Source: Imbricaverruca yamaguchii (taxonomy: Eukaryota; Arthropoda; Thecostraca; Neoverrucidae). From it: a stretch of DNA of 64,000 bases. Shown piece by piece: positions 12,900-24,300 of the stretch; position 1 is the first letter of the stretch; every line of letters begins with the position of its first letter. The position numbers and the translations under genes are program-made. The notes under the pieces are model-generated. The model was not told where the DNA came from. It saw only the letters and a program-made list of their open reading frames with translations, and made no database searches. The stretch is taken from positions 496,001 to 560,000 of the forward strand of contig JAOTOL010001642.1 of NCBI GenBank assembly GCA_034440575.1. Reading direction: 5' to 3'.

Positions 12900-15800
12900 A
12901 GGACATTACGAGCGGTATTCTGGGCAGATCCTATTAAACCACTACAAGCAATGGTGCGGCGAGGATAACACTTCGCTGATGGTGGATCAACGAGAGGGAA
13001 GAGCGACGTGAGGAAATACGATTATAATAAATCGTACGCAGTGGCAAGCCAGGATATTTTCCAAATAGTCAATGATTGTAGCAACCTTCCCACCTAGGCC
13101 TCTCGGAATCCTTCCTAGTACAGGTTACCGTCGACGCATCTGGACAAAACTTCACGGCATGAAAACCACTGTTGATGTGCTTTTAATACTTACAATAGAT
13201 GTCCATTAAAGACTTCACCCATTCGTCACCCAACACGGAATGCGAGTGCCGACTGCAGTGCGATATCTGTTCACCTTCCCGTGCCAAGAAATGTCGTCAC
13301 ATGACAACGGCACTCCATGAAGAATATTGAGCTAAAAATGGGTAGCAGTAAAAATAAAGGAGCGCAGATGGCTCAAACAAGAAGTAATGATAGAACCAAA
13401 TGCGCGACGATCGAGTCGGGGCCCTAGAGATTTGTTTGTATGCATCATATGCACGGAAGTATACTCACTCGGGCCTTATCTTCGCTCGCTCATAATAATT
13501 GGATGAACTGACGAGATTCGCACGCTTCTTACGCAAAGGGGCTGAGACACCCCCACTCGCCTTGATAAGGAAACTCGGAGCTGAAAGCCAAACAGTCTAC
13601 TTTGCGGCCAAGACTTGCAGCCGAGACCGTACGCCGAGATGGTTAGACAGATTTGCTTAAAACCTACACCAATCGATTCAGAGGATGCGCTTTCATGAGT
13701 TCTTTTGAATATTTAAGTCTGAAGCATCATCTGGGAATCTTAAACATGTCTGTGAATACGCACCAAATTGCTGACTAAACTTGCAACAAAACTATGCCCC
13801 GAGATGGATGGACCGATACTCGCACTCAAAATGCTCCAAATACGTCAATAGCGGAAGAGTAGAAGCAGCATCCTGAAAAGGGAACGCTGAGCAACACGAC
13901 CATGACGAAACGTACGCTATGAATCATACTCCAGAGTTCATGAGGGCTCGGCAAAGCCAAGTAACTAACTGTAACTGTGAATATAATCGCACTTCCAATG
14001 CCATTCGATGTTTTCTTCTGTGATGTTCAGTTCGGAGGTCATTGCTGTGGTGACACTCACGAAAACAATGGATCCCGAAAAAATGGCATGCCTCCGCTGA
14101 AACGTTGTGGATTCTCACCTTACAGTACCCTGAAAGTTAATCTAAGATGAGATTATGTTCCTCATGGAGCTAACTGACTACTTGAGCCATTGGAATGGAC
14201 CTGGGAGCACAGACTATGCACATTTATGTAGTTCAAGCAGGTCATGTGCCTAAGTATTTTTGTTTTGACCTGCGACGGTAAAGGCCTGTTTGCACGTGAA
14301 AAAAAAACGGCAGAAACCTGGCAGTAACCTGGCAGAGGTCTGGCGTCAGCAGAACTGGGCAGAGCCCGGCAGAATCGAGCATGACCCGACGTCGGCGACG
14401 TCTGTAGCCTCTGACGTCACAACATAGATGGATCACGTTACGCAATGCTGGCCACAGCGATTATGACATAGCAGCTCTGTTGGACGTCAGCGACGTTCAC
14501 GGCAGACAATGTGAAATTCTTCAAGCTGTCTTTCACGCTCCGCCGTTGGGCGCCCGCGTGCGGCAGCTGCTGCTGTGGTTGCTGTTTGTTCATTGGGGGC
14601 TGACATATTTATTAAATAATGAGTGTCATGAGTCCGAGATATTTGTGAGGAAATTGTGTGTTCATGTGTCTTTTGTAACATCCACTGTGGGTAAGTCCCG
14701 CCTGCAAGTAGCCAAGCTTGCACCATGTAGACAGCTAAAAGGATAGCATTAGCCACTTCAGTATGTTTTACTTTGATTGTACAATTAGTGAGATGTGGGA
14801 CTAAACTCCATCCAGCCGCAAGTGGCTAATGTTCTATGCCAGTCTGGTATGAACGGAACGTAGAAACAGCTGCCGCGCACATCATTGTGTTCACTTTCGA
14901 GTGAGCCTTGATACTGTTCGGGCTGGTTCTAAATCGTTGCCTGAATGGATGCATAAATGCTTCAGATTCTCGCTAAAATACACACGAATGTATTTCGTAG
15001 CACGAATTACATTTCCATTCTCAATGAACACTTCTTTGTACACGCATCATGAGTAAAATACTAATATACATTCACTGGTCACATTCAGGTAGAACACTCG
15101 CCTACATTCAGGTTCATGGGTCTGCTCATATTTATATAGTCTGAAACGACTACAAAGACTGACACAAAGTGTGCAAGGGCTTCGTACGAGCCTTTTAACT
15201 GTTGACTAGCCTTGGCTGACCTCGCCTTGAATGTCACACTGCATTGGCAGACACATGAGTGAGGGGGGGGGGTGTCACGACAGCACTGCGATTGCAATAA
15301 CTGAGAACGGAACTTCTACGGCGATACATTACACCTACACTGAAACTTCGACCGATCAACTTTTCTTCGACAAGGCACGAAGTGAAGTCGGCGCCACATT
15401 ACGACGTCAAATTCGGCAAGGCATGAACTACAGTCGACGTCGCATTCGACAAGGCACGGCTTTACTGCGACGCCACTTCGTTGCTACACTAAAGCTTCGA
15501 CCAACCGACACCACTTCGACAGGCACCACTGCGAACGCAAATACTGCGACGTTGCAGTGCCGCTACACGTCACAGCTGCGAATACAAGAACCGCCACGCG
15601 ACGTTACTGCTGCAGCCAGCACTTCGACCTGCCATCGGCGCCCATGTCGTGAAGCCATGGTGACAGGTGGCTGGCTACAGGCCATCCTTCACTGGCAGTG
15701 CTGGATGAGGCATGGCTGGCAGATGAGGTGACAGGTGACGGGCACGGGACCATCCACTAACAACAGACAGTCCTCTACTTTCCTGCGCCGCCTCCAAACT

Positions 15801-16050
15801 GGAATGGAGTATGAATACAATACAGTAGAGGAATGATCGGTGGAAGGTTCCCCGCCCGGGGGAAACAACGAAAGACCACGTTATTACTCAGGTTAAATGA
15901 ATATGTCGCACATAACGGGCATACACAATACATCAATGTGCATCAAAACCTACATCGCAAAGATGCAACGCAGCGGAGTATTAACGAGTGGAGTATTAAC
16001 GAGTCGTTTATCCTTGTCTCTTCCTGGAATATACTGTAATATCACAGTGT
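12900..16050. other. Intergenic, no gene recognised
   Basis: No supported exon. At 15,350-15,500 loosely related words recur (TTCGACAAGGCACG, CGACGTCR.ATTCG.CAAGGCA), giving a 166-codon frame at 15,231-15,731 rich in Thr and Arg that I take to be repeat-derived. Around 14,290-14,400 CCTGGCAG-type words also repeat. Confidence 0.4.
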
Positions 16051-17625
16051 CTAAACTATGGTGACGGTGTCGAAGCCCGGCAGTATCTCGGTGAACGACT
16101 CCGGCCGGCTCGGGTACGCCTCGGTGCTGGTCTGGAACGGCGCCGGCAACTGCGGGGTCTCGGCTGCCTCTGGACGCCGGCCGGGGAACGCCGCGGGCTT
16201 CCCGGGAAACCTGTGAGACCCAGCGGACAAACCGGTCGGTTTTCTCGGCGGATCGACAAAAAGCGCATTCGGTCTCGGAGAGGCTTCAGTGAAGAACACA
16301 CTGGCTGTAGCCGGCGTTGTGCTGAAGAGCACGTTTCGTCTCACATGGGCTTTGGTGAAGAACGCGCTCGGTCTAGCCGTTGTGGAGAAGAGCACATTTC
16401 GTCTCACAGGGGCTTTGGTGAAGAGCTCGCCGGGTGTAGCCGGTTTTGCGGTGAAGAGCACGTTCGGTCTCGGTACTGCTTCAGTGACGACAACACTCGG
16501 CCTGCCCAACGCGTCGACGACGACTGGATCCGATCCAGCGGCCGACTCAAACGGCACAGCGGGCTCGACGACCGACCGGGGGGCGTTCGCCGCCGGCCAC
16601 CATGCGGGCGTCCGCGCGGCTTCCCCCGCTCGACGGGGCGGCTCCGTCTGTCCCTCGGCGCCGATCGGCTGCACGGCCGGCGACCTCCCGCCTCCGGAGG
16701 ACGGCGCGTGCAGTCTCGGCGGACCGATAACGGAGATGACGTCACCACCGGCGGCGGCGCCGTCCGAGCGCCACTGCCAGCCGTGGCCGGCGCTGTTGTC
16801 CGGCCGGCCGACAGCGGCTGTGGTGCGCGCCGGTCTGGGCCGATCGGCGGTCCAGCGCCACGACGCGGCGTCCGACGCGGCGTCCGACGCGGCCCGCTGC
16901 CCGCCAGCCGGCCGCACCACGATCCAGCCCGACTCGGGCCGACGGCGCACGTACACGTGCGTGTGCTCGTGCTGGTGCACGTGCTGCACGCGCTGCACGT
17001 GCGACACGTGCGGCACGTGCGGCACGCGCTGCACATGTTGCACGCGCGGCACGTGCGGTAGGTGTTGCACGTGTGGCACGCGCTGCACGTGCGGGACGCG
17101 CTGCACGTGCGGGACGCGCTGCACGTGCGGCACACGCTGCACGTGCGACACGTGTGGCACGCGCGGCACGTGTGACACGTGCGACACGTGCGGCACGTGC
17201 GGCGGCGACTGCTGGCGGCGGCGGAGCGGCTCGCCGGCGGCCGGTGAGTCTGGGGAGGCGACGGGAGGACGCTGTCGTACCGGCGGTGGCGGGCGGCGGT
17301 CTTTCGGCACGTGCCGCTCCCTGCTGCCGCCGCCGCCCAGCCAGCGCGGCAGCGAGAACAGGCCCAGCAGTCGCGCCTCTCTGGCGGAGGCGGGCTCGGC
17401 GGGCCGCCCGACCTCGGCTGGCCCGACTGTTGGCGCAGGAGCGTCATGGTCTGGCCCAGCGTCTGGCCCCGGCTCACCCACACCGACAGGTTCGGCTCCC
17501 AACTCGGACGCAGCAGCGTCGGACACGGCCGAGATGGACGGCGCCGAGTGGACGGTGCAGCACACGACAGCCAGCAACAGCAGCGGCAACAGCAGCCGCC
17601 AGCAGCCCAACGCCCCAGTGCCCAT
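16051..17625 (-). CDS. Secreted His/Val-repeat protein, 524 aa, unrecognised family
   Basis: I do not recognise a family. The first ATG (17,625-17,623) opens with a clear signal peptide: Cys-Trp-Arg, then LLLPLLLLAVVCC, cleavage probably near VHS|AP (about residue 27). Residues 28-140 are Ala/Pro/Gly-rich. Residues 143-225 are a tract of HVPHV, HVSHV and HVQRV words ending HVHQHEHTHVYV. Residues 226-380 are Arg/Ala/Gly-rich low complexity. Residues about 382-466 hold four units of about 22 residues built on RRNVLFSTT...FFTKA. The end is Pro-rich and closes with FDTVTIV. An upstream GTG in the same frame could add eight residues, but it is not a eukaryotic start. The antisense frame is also open across the gene; the signal peptide, the matched core promoter and the amino-acid repeats favour the minus strand. 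The alternating His-Val tract suggests metal binding or extracellular structural material, which is inference. I see no intron and no clear AATAAA downstream. Confidence 0.75.
   Translation of the reverse strand: MGTGALGCWRLLLPLLLLAVVCCTVHSAPSISAVSDAAASELGAEPVGVGEPGPDAGPDHDAPAPTVGPAEVGRPAEPASAREARLLGLFSLPRWLGGGGSRERHVPKDRRPPPPVRQRPPVASPDSPAAGEPLRRRQQSPPHVPHVSHVSHVPRVPHVSHVQRVPHVQRVPHVQRVPHVQRVPHVQHLPHVPRVQHVQRVPHVPHVSHVQRVQHVHQHEHTHVYVRRRPESGWIVVRPAGGQRAASDAASDAASWRWTADRPRPARTTAAVGRPDNSAGHGWQWRSDGAAAGGDVISVIGPPRLHAPSSGGGRSPAVQPIGAEGQTEPPRRAGEAARTPAWWPAANAPRSVVEPAVPFESAAGSDPVVVDALGRPSVVVTEAVPRPNVLFTAKPATPGELFTKAPVRRNVLFSTTARPSAFFTKAHVRRNVLFSTTPATASVFFTEASPRPNALFVDPPRKPTGLSAGSHRFPGKPAAFPGRRPEAAETPQLPAPFQTSTEAYPSRPESFTEILPGFDTVTIV
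16936..17215 (-). repeat. CACGTG-rich 9/18-bp repeat coding the His-Val tract
   Basis: I count 16 CACGTG hexamers in about 260 bp, mostly as CACGTGCGG or CACGTGTGG units. CACGTG is its own reverse complement and reads His-Val. The array is therefore both the coding basis of the His/Val tract and a dense cluster of E-box sequences. Confidence 0.9.
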
Positions 17626-17666
17626 GCTGTACCACGACACCGTGCCCACAGCTCCTCACTCTGCCC

Positions 17667-17700
17667 ACTGGAGGGCGTCCACGTGCGGACAGGCCTTTTA
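17667..17700 (-). promoter_or_regulatory. Core promoter: TATA-like TAAAAGG plus CCAGT initiator
   Basis: On the minus strand TAAAAGG begins at 17,700. The initiator-like CCAGT places its A at 17,669, 31 bp downstream, which is canonical TATA-to-start spacing. The predicted 5' leader to the ATG at 17,625 is 44 nt. An arthropod initiator is usually TCAGT, so CCAGT is one base off. Confidence 0.6.
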
Positions 17701-17725
17701 CCGCGCGCGGCGGGCCGTGCGTGAG

Positions 17726-19156
17726 TCACAGGGCCGCCGGCTACGAGCGGCGACCACTTTCATCGGCCGGGTCCGGGAGAGAGGGCGCCGATGGTGTGTC
17801 AATCCTCTCGAACCGGACGTACAACATCCGTCGGTGACGTCATCGCGATCACTCCGGGCCCTGGCCGGAACCGCGGCTGCACTTCTCATCGGCGGACCAC
17901 TCGGCACTTCCGCAGCAACCGCCTGTCAGCTGGCGCCATGCAACTCTCAACGCGTTCGTTTCAATAGGTACACAATGCCGCGAAGCTAACAAATTGCGTG
18001 ATTGCGTAAAATTGCACACATATGCGCAGGGAAAATCTGCAATTGGTGGAGAAGTCAACTCATCAAAAAAAGACGTCATATCGAAAATCCATCATGCATC
18101 TGTCCATCCATCTTCTGCTTTCGGACAAGAAACGTAAAGCGTGGCTTTTGTGCAGCCACGCACAAATAGCACGACCGACGTGCGTCACTTTGTCGTCGTG
18201 TGATTTCTCTCCTCTGTTTTCATACTTGGTAAATATTAAAATATTCACAGTAACCCCGTCATTCGAGGCATGACACTCAATTCACTCTCCAAGGGGTTTT
18301 CTGCGAGGAGAGTAAAACGGCATGCAGCAGATCCCCGACGTTTGGCATAGCTGATCAGCTAATAGCGCATCCCTTACTGATCGCTTGTTTGTATGCGTGA
18401 TATTCTTCTAGTTCGCATTATGTCGCGAAATTAGGATGCCGTCTTGCATGCATGATCATTGAATTTCGTTCATGCAGTAAATCTTACATGTTTTCCTGCA
18501 AACTTTTACAAGGCTGCAAACTTTTGCATTCCATTTATGCACACACTTAATGCACATGCAAGAAGTCTTAATGCACACTTAATGCACATGTACGTTACGA
18601 AGTCAATTGGATGTCAATAGCTTGCGGCGAGCCTGAGCCGTATTCCGATGCTTACTTCACGACCAGCGGCGGGGAAGGTGGCAGCCGCCCCCGGAGTGCT
18701 GGAGGGGGCTCTCCAGGCGGCTGCTCCGCTGCCTCCAGGCGGTTTGTTCAATTCTACTAATGACCGTGAAGTTAGCGGCGCATTTGTACTTGGTTCAAAC
18801 GGAAGCTACCAGTACCACGAAATATAACAGTTGGTTATTAATCGCAAGATTTCGCCACACGCAGGACAGGTATGGGCGCTGAATGACCAAATGATCGACG
18901 CGCTGCCCTATAACTCAAACAAAAATAGATCAAAGTCCCACAAGGGGGACAGCATGCTGTCTGGAGACACCAGCCCATCCCAGGCCCTGGCACACCCATC
19001 TGCATTGGCAAGAGGCTCATAGAGTTCATGGGGAACGCATACACGAGGCAGGAAATCCCACCATTTTACCTGGGTGAAAGCAAACCAATGGGTTTTTCTG
19101 TTGTGACGGGAGGTCCACGGAGGTTCTGAAGAGTCCCCACAGCCCTGCATGCTATT
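17726..19156. other. Upstream and intergenic DNA, no gene recognised
   Basis: The first few hundred bases are GC- and CpG-rich and continue the CpG island of the gene at 16-17.6 kb. Beyond about 18,000 the DNA is mixed. At 18,513-18,600 short words recur (CTGCAAACTTTT, CACTTAATGCACATG). No exon is supported. Confidence 0.4.
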
Positions 19157-20107
19157 CACGCGCCCTGGAGGGTCTCTGAAAATTACGCACACTGGAGGTC
19201 TCGGCTCCTATTAAAGCTGAAGCAACGAAATTCACAGGGTGGATGGATGCAGTAGTACACTCTATTGTGTGAGAATTTGATGACCTTAGCTCAATATCTT
19301 CAAGGTCAGATGAGGTCAAAATGTTAAAATTGCCTGGTTTTGCGTGCCTTGGCTTGTCATTGTTATGGATCGCTGCGGTTGTATTTAAATGCTCCAAAGT
19401 GGATATCAATGATGTTTTGGACCTTACTAATGATGCAATGCAGATGCGAAACCCGGTATTTGACCTCAGTCACCAATATAGCAGCACTTTATCGGGTCAT
19501 TACCTGGTCCAGTTACGGAACCAGGCTGCCCGCCCGACTGCTCCGTTGGGCGGCTCGGCGCAATCTGCTTCGCAAAGAAACGAGTGAAATACATGGATAA
19601 AGTGTGGAAACGCTTAGGCACACAATGACAAACAGTAGTTTGCAGGATGTTTAGGAAGTAAAATGTAAAGTAACATCAATCGCATGACAGTGATTTGCAT
19701 GTAGGACAACATTCCAGTTGACCAAGTTTGGTTCCATTAACCCGTCATGAACTCGACCTGATTTAACCTCGGTGACCTAACATGACTTTGAAACTATATA
19801 GCATAACAACAAATATCAAACAAGTCGCTAGTGCTGCTAAGAACACTTCCCTTTTGCCAATATGCGGGAAGCGAATCAGCGCCAGTTTTTGTGGCCTGGC
19901 GCTGCGAATTTTTAAACTTTAGCAGCCCCTAACTCGACAATTTTCGGCCGATTTCCATTTTTCTTGCTTTCAACAACGCGCCGGTCATTTCTAAGCAGGT
20001 TCATAAGAAATGGTGTATACCGACGGGTAAAATCTGGAGTTATCTATGAAAAACCTGAGGGTTGGGCGGATTTCGCCCCCCCCTCCCACCTCCAGGGCGC
20101 GTGTTAA
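19157..20107. mobile_element. Family B TIR element, copy 2
   Basis: The element runs from CACGCGCCCTGGAGG (19,157) to CCTCCAGGGCGCGTG (ends 20,103), with TTAA following. The left flank reads TATT instead of TTAA, so that target site has mutated or differs. It is about 947 bp against 871 bp for copy 1. The extra length includes sequence around 19,555-19,615 (CTGCTTCGCAAAGAAACGAG). The outer ~15 bp of the inverted repeats agree better here than in copy 1. No coding capacity. Confidence 0.85.
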
Positions 20108-21351
20108 GGCTCAAGACGAAGAAACAAAAAGTTGTCAATTTGTCACAAACCCTGAAAATGTTCCTTCCTTCCGCCATGTCTTCCGGGCTTTGTACAGAGA
20201 CGACGTTCTGTCACATGCGCCACTGCAGTCGCCGGCCAAACCTTCCCAAACCTTCCCACTCATGGTGCCGTCCACCATATCTCGAACATGGCCTGTCACA
20301 GATTACGCCTGTCACATATTTTTATGAAATCTGTCATACAGGGTTATCGGAGGCCCTGAAACGATTTCTGAGCTTTTTAGCTCAATCGGAGGAGCGGTTC
20401 ACGAGTTATCGCCCGCGGCGTTTTTATGAGTTCGCACTGAAGGTCAAACTTTCAGAACCAGTATCTTAGTGTTATGTATAGATAAATTATTAAAATTATA
20501 TATCTTTGGAATCGTAATGAGCTCATCGTTCGATTTGTGTAGTCAGTTTTTATTCGTGCAAATTTTGACAATATGACCACGTGACCTCGGATAATGTGAC
20601 GTGTGGTGACCTCTAGTACAATGATATTGATATAATTATTATGTAGAACGAAAGCCCGTCATTTATCTTTCCGATGGAAAAATGATAACCATGGATATTA
20701 AGCGCTTAATACCAGTTTCTATAACAAATATTGCCTAACTGATGGGAAAAAATGCCCCTTAAATAGGCCTGATTGTTCAGTAAGCATTGTTTTCCGGTTC
20801 TTCGAAAGAGTGCAACATCGGAGTATGCTACGGATGTGTTTGGAAAATTTTGCTAAGCCTCTTAATCTTATTTCAACACTAAATTCACATTTAGACCAGG
20901 CTGGGACACGATTAAATGTCAGATGTGCAATATTACCTGATGCACACCGGTAAGTACGCACGGGCTTCAGAGGACAGTTGACGTTCGGCAGTCGACATCC
21001 ACGCAGACCCCAGTTGGTACGAAACGGGATAGCGTTATCTGTGAACTTCGATCCCAGTTTACGCTGCCTTGTTGTTTATCCCCGCTGTTTAGGGGGATGG
21101 GGGGCGTCTAGTTACGCCGCGTAAACCGACCGGGCTGACTCGAGCGGAGCAATAAGATAAGGGATCCCCTCATGAAACCGTGAGCGTGGAATCGGAATCC
21201 TATGCTCAGTCGACGCCAGCTACGAGGTGAAGAGGTCTGTTTCTTAACAATGTGAATCGGTGCTGGCTTATCCTGGCATTTCGCAAGGCCTGATCAATGG
21301 TACGGCGGTGCTGATGTGATCCGTATAAGTGCCATAAATCTCATATAACTA
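20108..21351. other. Intergenic, no gene recognised
   Basis: Directly follows family B copy 2. A 135-codon frame at 20,062-20,469 begins inside the element and has no coding character. Nothing else is supported. Confidence 0.35.
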
Positions 21352-22015
21352 AGGGTGTGAGGCCACCATCTGAGCAACTGGTCGAACTGGTGAATGACAG
21401 TCGAATTCAGAAGAACGTTTTCCTGTGCACCAACTGCATTGGATGGTTGCTTAAGGATCCTAAAGATATCCCAATGCAAGAGGTATCGTCGGTTCAGTTA
21501 AGTCACTCCAGCAGCCAGACTTCCGGGGGAAATGCGTCAAGTCCTGTGTCTTGCGAGAACTACGCTCCCTCGGATGAAACCGACGATGCAACAAGCTATC
21601 TTGACGCCGGCGTGACCTTACCCATCCTAGGCGTAGCGTCGTTGAGGACAAGTGGCTTCTTATATATCTTATTTTCCTTTGGCTTCTTATACATATATAA
21701 TGAATTACCTGCTTGTTGCATGCATTGATTAATCATTGGTGGTCAGATGTTCGAGTGAAGATACATTAACCTCTATACCTCTTTGGTATAGAGCGGTATA
21801 GGTATGTGAAGTATGTCAGCTCTGTCAAGTTCGTCTTTGTCAGCTCTCAGGAAGTGAAAGAAGCGGTGTCTTATCTTCGACAGCGATTCTCGAGAGCAGT
21901 TACGGTGAAAGGTACGCAGCTGTTCCACAGATTCTCGCCCTCAGACCTCACGTTCATCGCGGTGCACGAACTCTCCAGTGACCCGGGACGTGTCGTGAGG
22001 GTGACCAAGAAGTGA
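21352..22015 (+). pseudogene. Possible two-exon ORF remnant, unrecognised
   Basis: A frame open from 21,352 reads VRPPSEQLVELVNDSR then a CTNC-containing stretch and a Ser/Asp-rich part to PILG (about 21,630). In the same orientation a second block starts after the acceptor-like CTTTGTCAGCTCTCAG at 21,850. It reads EVKEAVSYLRQRFSRAVTV and continues through HRFSPSDLTFIAVHEL to VTKK and a stop at 22,015. Both blocks have normal amino-acid composition. The donor that would join them is weak (GTAGCG), the 5' start is missing, and I know no matching family. It may be part of a decayed gene or mobile-element ORF. Confidence 0.3.
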
Positions 22016-24300
22016 AGTGCTGTGAGAGAACGCTATCCCTCTGGACCGTATATGTGCAATGGTGCATACACATATACTATGCAATTAATAACGAAATCGC
22101 TCATTTGCCAACAAATGTGTGTGCGTGCGTGAGCAGGAAAAAGCATTAAGACTACAGGCGTAATTGGGCGTCGCTGCCTATGGTTTGCATGCTATTAATG
22201 AACGAAATAAACTAGTACGTCACGATGCCATTGTCCTATGAATTATGCAGATTTTTGGTGGTTGCATAGCATGTACAAAGGGTTACAAGTTCACAGGTCT
22301 CAATATGTTTGTAAAATATAGTTCTGTTCAGTTAACTATACAAGAAATGAGTATGTTTGTGGTTGATTTAATTACGTCCCCAATATGATTATTTGCACAA
22401 ACGGCATCTCCTCGTTGTTTCGCCAGACTATTAACCCAGAATACAGCGTCAATATTTGATCTCTCTTGCGTTTATGCAGCGAATTTGCGATCATAGTGTT
22501 CATGCCTAGCTTTCTGAAGCGGACACAAACTTAGGAAAATGGAAACCATTCATCCTCTATGCGAAATATCTTTAAAGGTGTTTGCTGTTGGCTATATCAC
22601 CCATGCTTAGTCAAAATATGTCTGCGCTGGATATGAGAAGAAAGCGACTTAACAACATATGTAAAATGTCTCGGTACCATACTTGATATTGTACGCTTCA
22701 GAGGCACTTCATAGCGCAGGATGGGGGAGCTAAGGTTGAAACACGATTGCTCTGAAACAATGGTGATAGGTTGAGACCCGTCCAGAGTACTATTAACTTG
22801 GTCAGTAATTATTTTTTAAGTGAAAGGGTCCTTTTGAAAAATTGTTGTCGAAATCCGGAGTCTTTAAACCAAAACAATGGTAGGATGGGCACCCTCCAAA
22901 TCCCTTTGCCCCTCCCTTGATGAAAACCATAGTCACGCCACTAGATGGCAGGGGATAGGGTTTAGGGTCGGGTCCGCGCAAAAGTTGCCTCCCTCTAAAC
23001 AGGTGGACTAGATCCGCCAGTGACGCCATGTTATACTGATTAAGTATGAGCAAGAAATCCCACTAAGTAAAAATTACCTAGAGGTGGTCCTGCCAGGGTT
23101 GGGGATTCCAATTTCGGGGGTGGGGCGTCTCTTTTTGACATACCAGAAAGAAAAGCAGATTGGTATATATACCAATCTGCGTTTATTTTGTGCTGGTCCT
23201 AGCAAGTCCGAAAGCCCGCCATGTCTCGTGTCTTGCAAATAGTGTACAATTTAGGAATCTGGTGCTCTTAGCGGGTCCTGATTCAGTTTGGAACATTTCG
23301 ATAAAATTGCTCCCCATCCTTCGCACACCGTTAACTTTGCCACTGCACAAACCCCTTGGATCTCTGCCCATGCACTTCGCCAATCGATGGTAGTTACGGT
23401 AGTTACCGGTCAGCCTAGCGTGACGTATGAGAAATTCTGACTTACGAGTGGTGTTGGGATAATTAATAATCAGAAATTAAACGTGGTCCATTTTTCATGT
23501 TTTCGATGTCTGCTTGGATTTGATGTTTGGTAAGACAAATGTATTTCAGTAACACGTATTCATTGGTTTAACTAGTTGGTTTAATAATACGTAAAACGTA
23601 TTCATTGGTGTTCGTCATCGCGGGATGACGTGTGTGTTTATGTATGCCAACTTAGCATTAAACATATACTAGTATTTGGAAGATATTTTCGCATATCATT
23701 TGGGTTTTTCACACTTACCGAAAACAACTTGACAGAGAAAAACAATATAAATAGCACTTATTGTATATATTATAATCCGGTGACACTTATGTATGCCGAT
23801 AAGGTTCATCTTACACTTTTAGATTATGCTTGCTAAAAGGATACCAAAAATCTTCTTCCAAACGGTTGCCATATTGACGCAAATGTTTCGTACATAGCGC
23901 AGACTCGTTTCAACAGTTTTGCCGGTCTCATCCAAGTGGAGGGTTTTGGTATCAGTTTGGTGGTTCTTGTTGTGGTTTTTGGGTGTTCCAACTTCATAAG
24001 GTAAGATTGAACATTGTGCTTTACCAAGTTTGCATTTTATGTTCGTGCTCTTGGGCGGCCCATTGCCAAGCGCGTCTGCCTACGCCAAAGCAAGTACTTT
24101 CACTCAGAGCTTGAGTAGCTCAGGGGTTCAGCTGGTGGTCTTGCATGATAAAAGGGTAAATTTTGAGATCAAGGTAGATGTTGATTTTTGTGATTTTTAA
24201 TACGATGGTTTTTGACGTGATTAAGGCGTTGCGACTACTTAGTTACTCCGCAAATGATTACTTTTCACTTGGCAAAGGAATGCACGATCATGATCTTCAC
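22016..24300. other. Intergenic, no gene recognised
   Basis: No exon is supported. A perfect 26-bp palindrome lies at 23,155-23,180. At 22,046-22,077 a 9-bp inverted repeat (GTATATGTG/CACATATAC) flanks a short loop. Confidence 0.4.
23155..23180. repeat. Perfect 26-bp palindrome
   Basis: GCAGATTGGTATA is followed at once by its exact reverse complement, with no spacer. The symmetry stops at both edges. The centre is TATATATA. Confidence 0.9.

Noticed and set aside
16289..17989. Plus-strand frame of 566 codons with Cys-Thr-Cys repeats opposite the His/Val gene
   Set aside because: It is the antisense of a GC-rich repeat. It lacks a signal peptide and promoter, while the minus strand has both.
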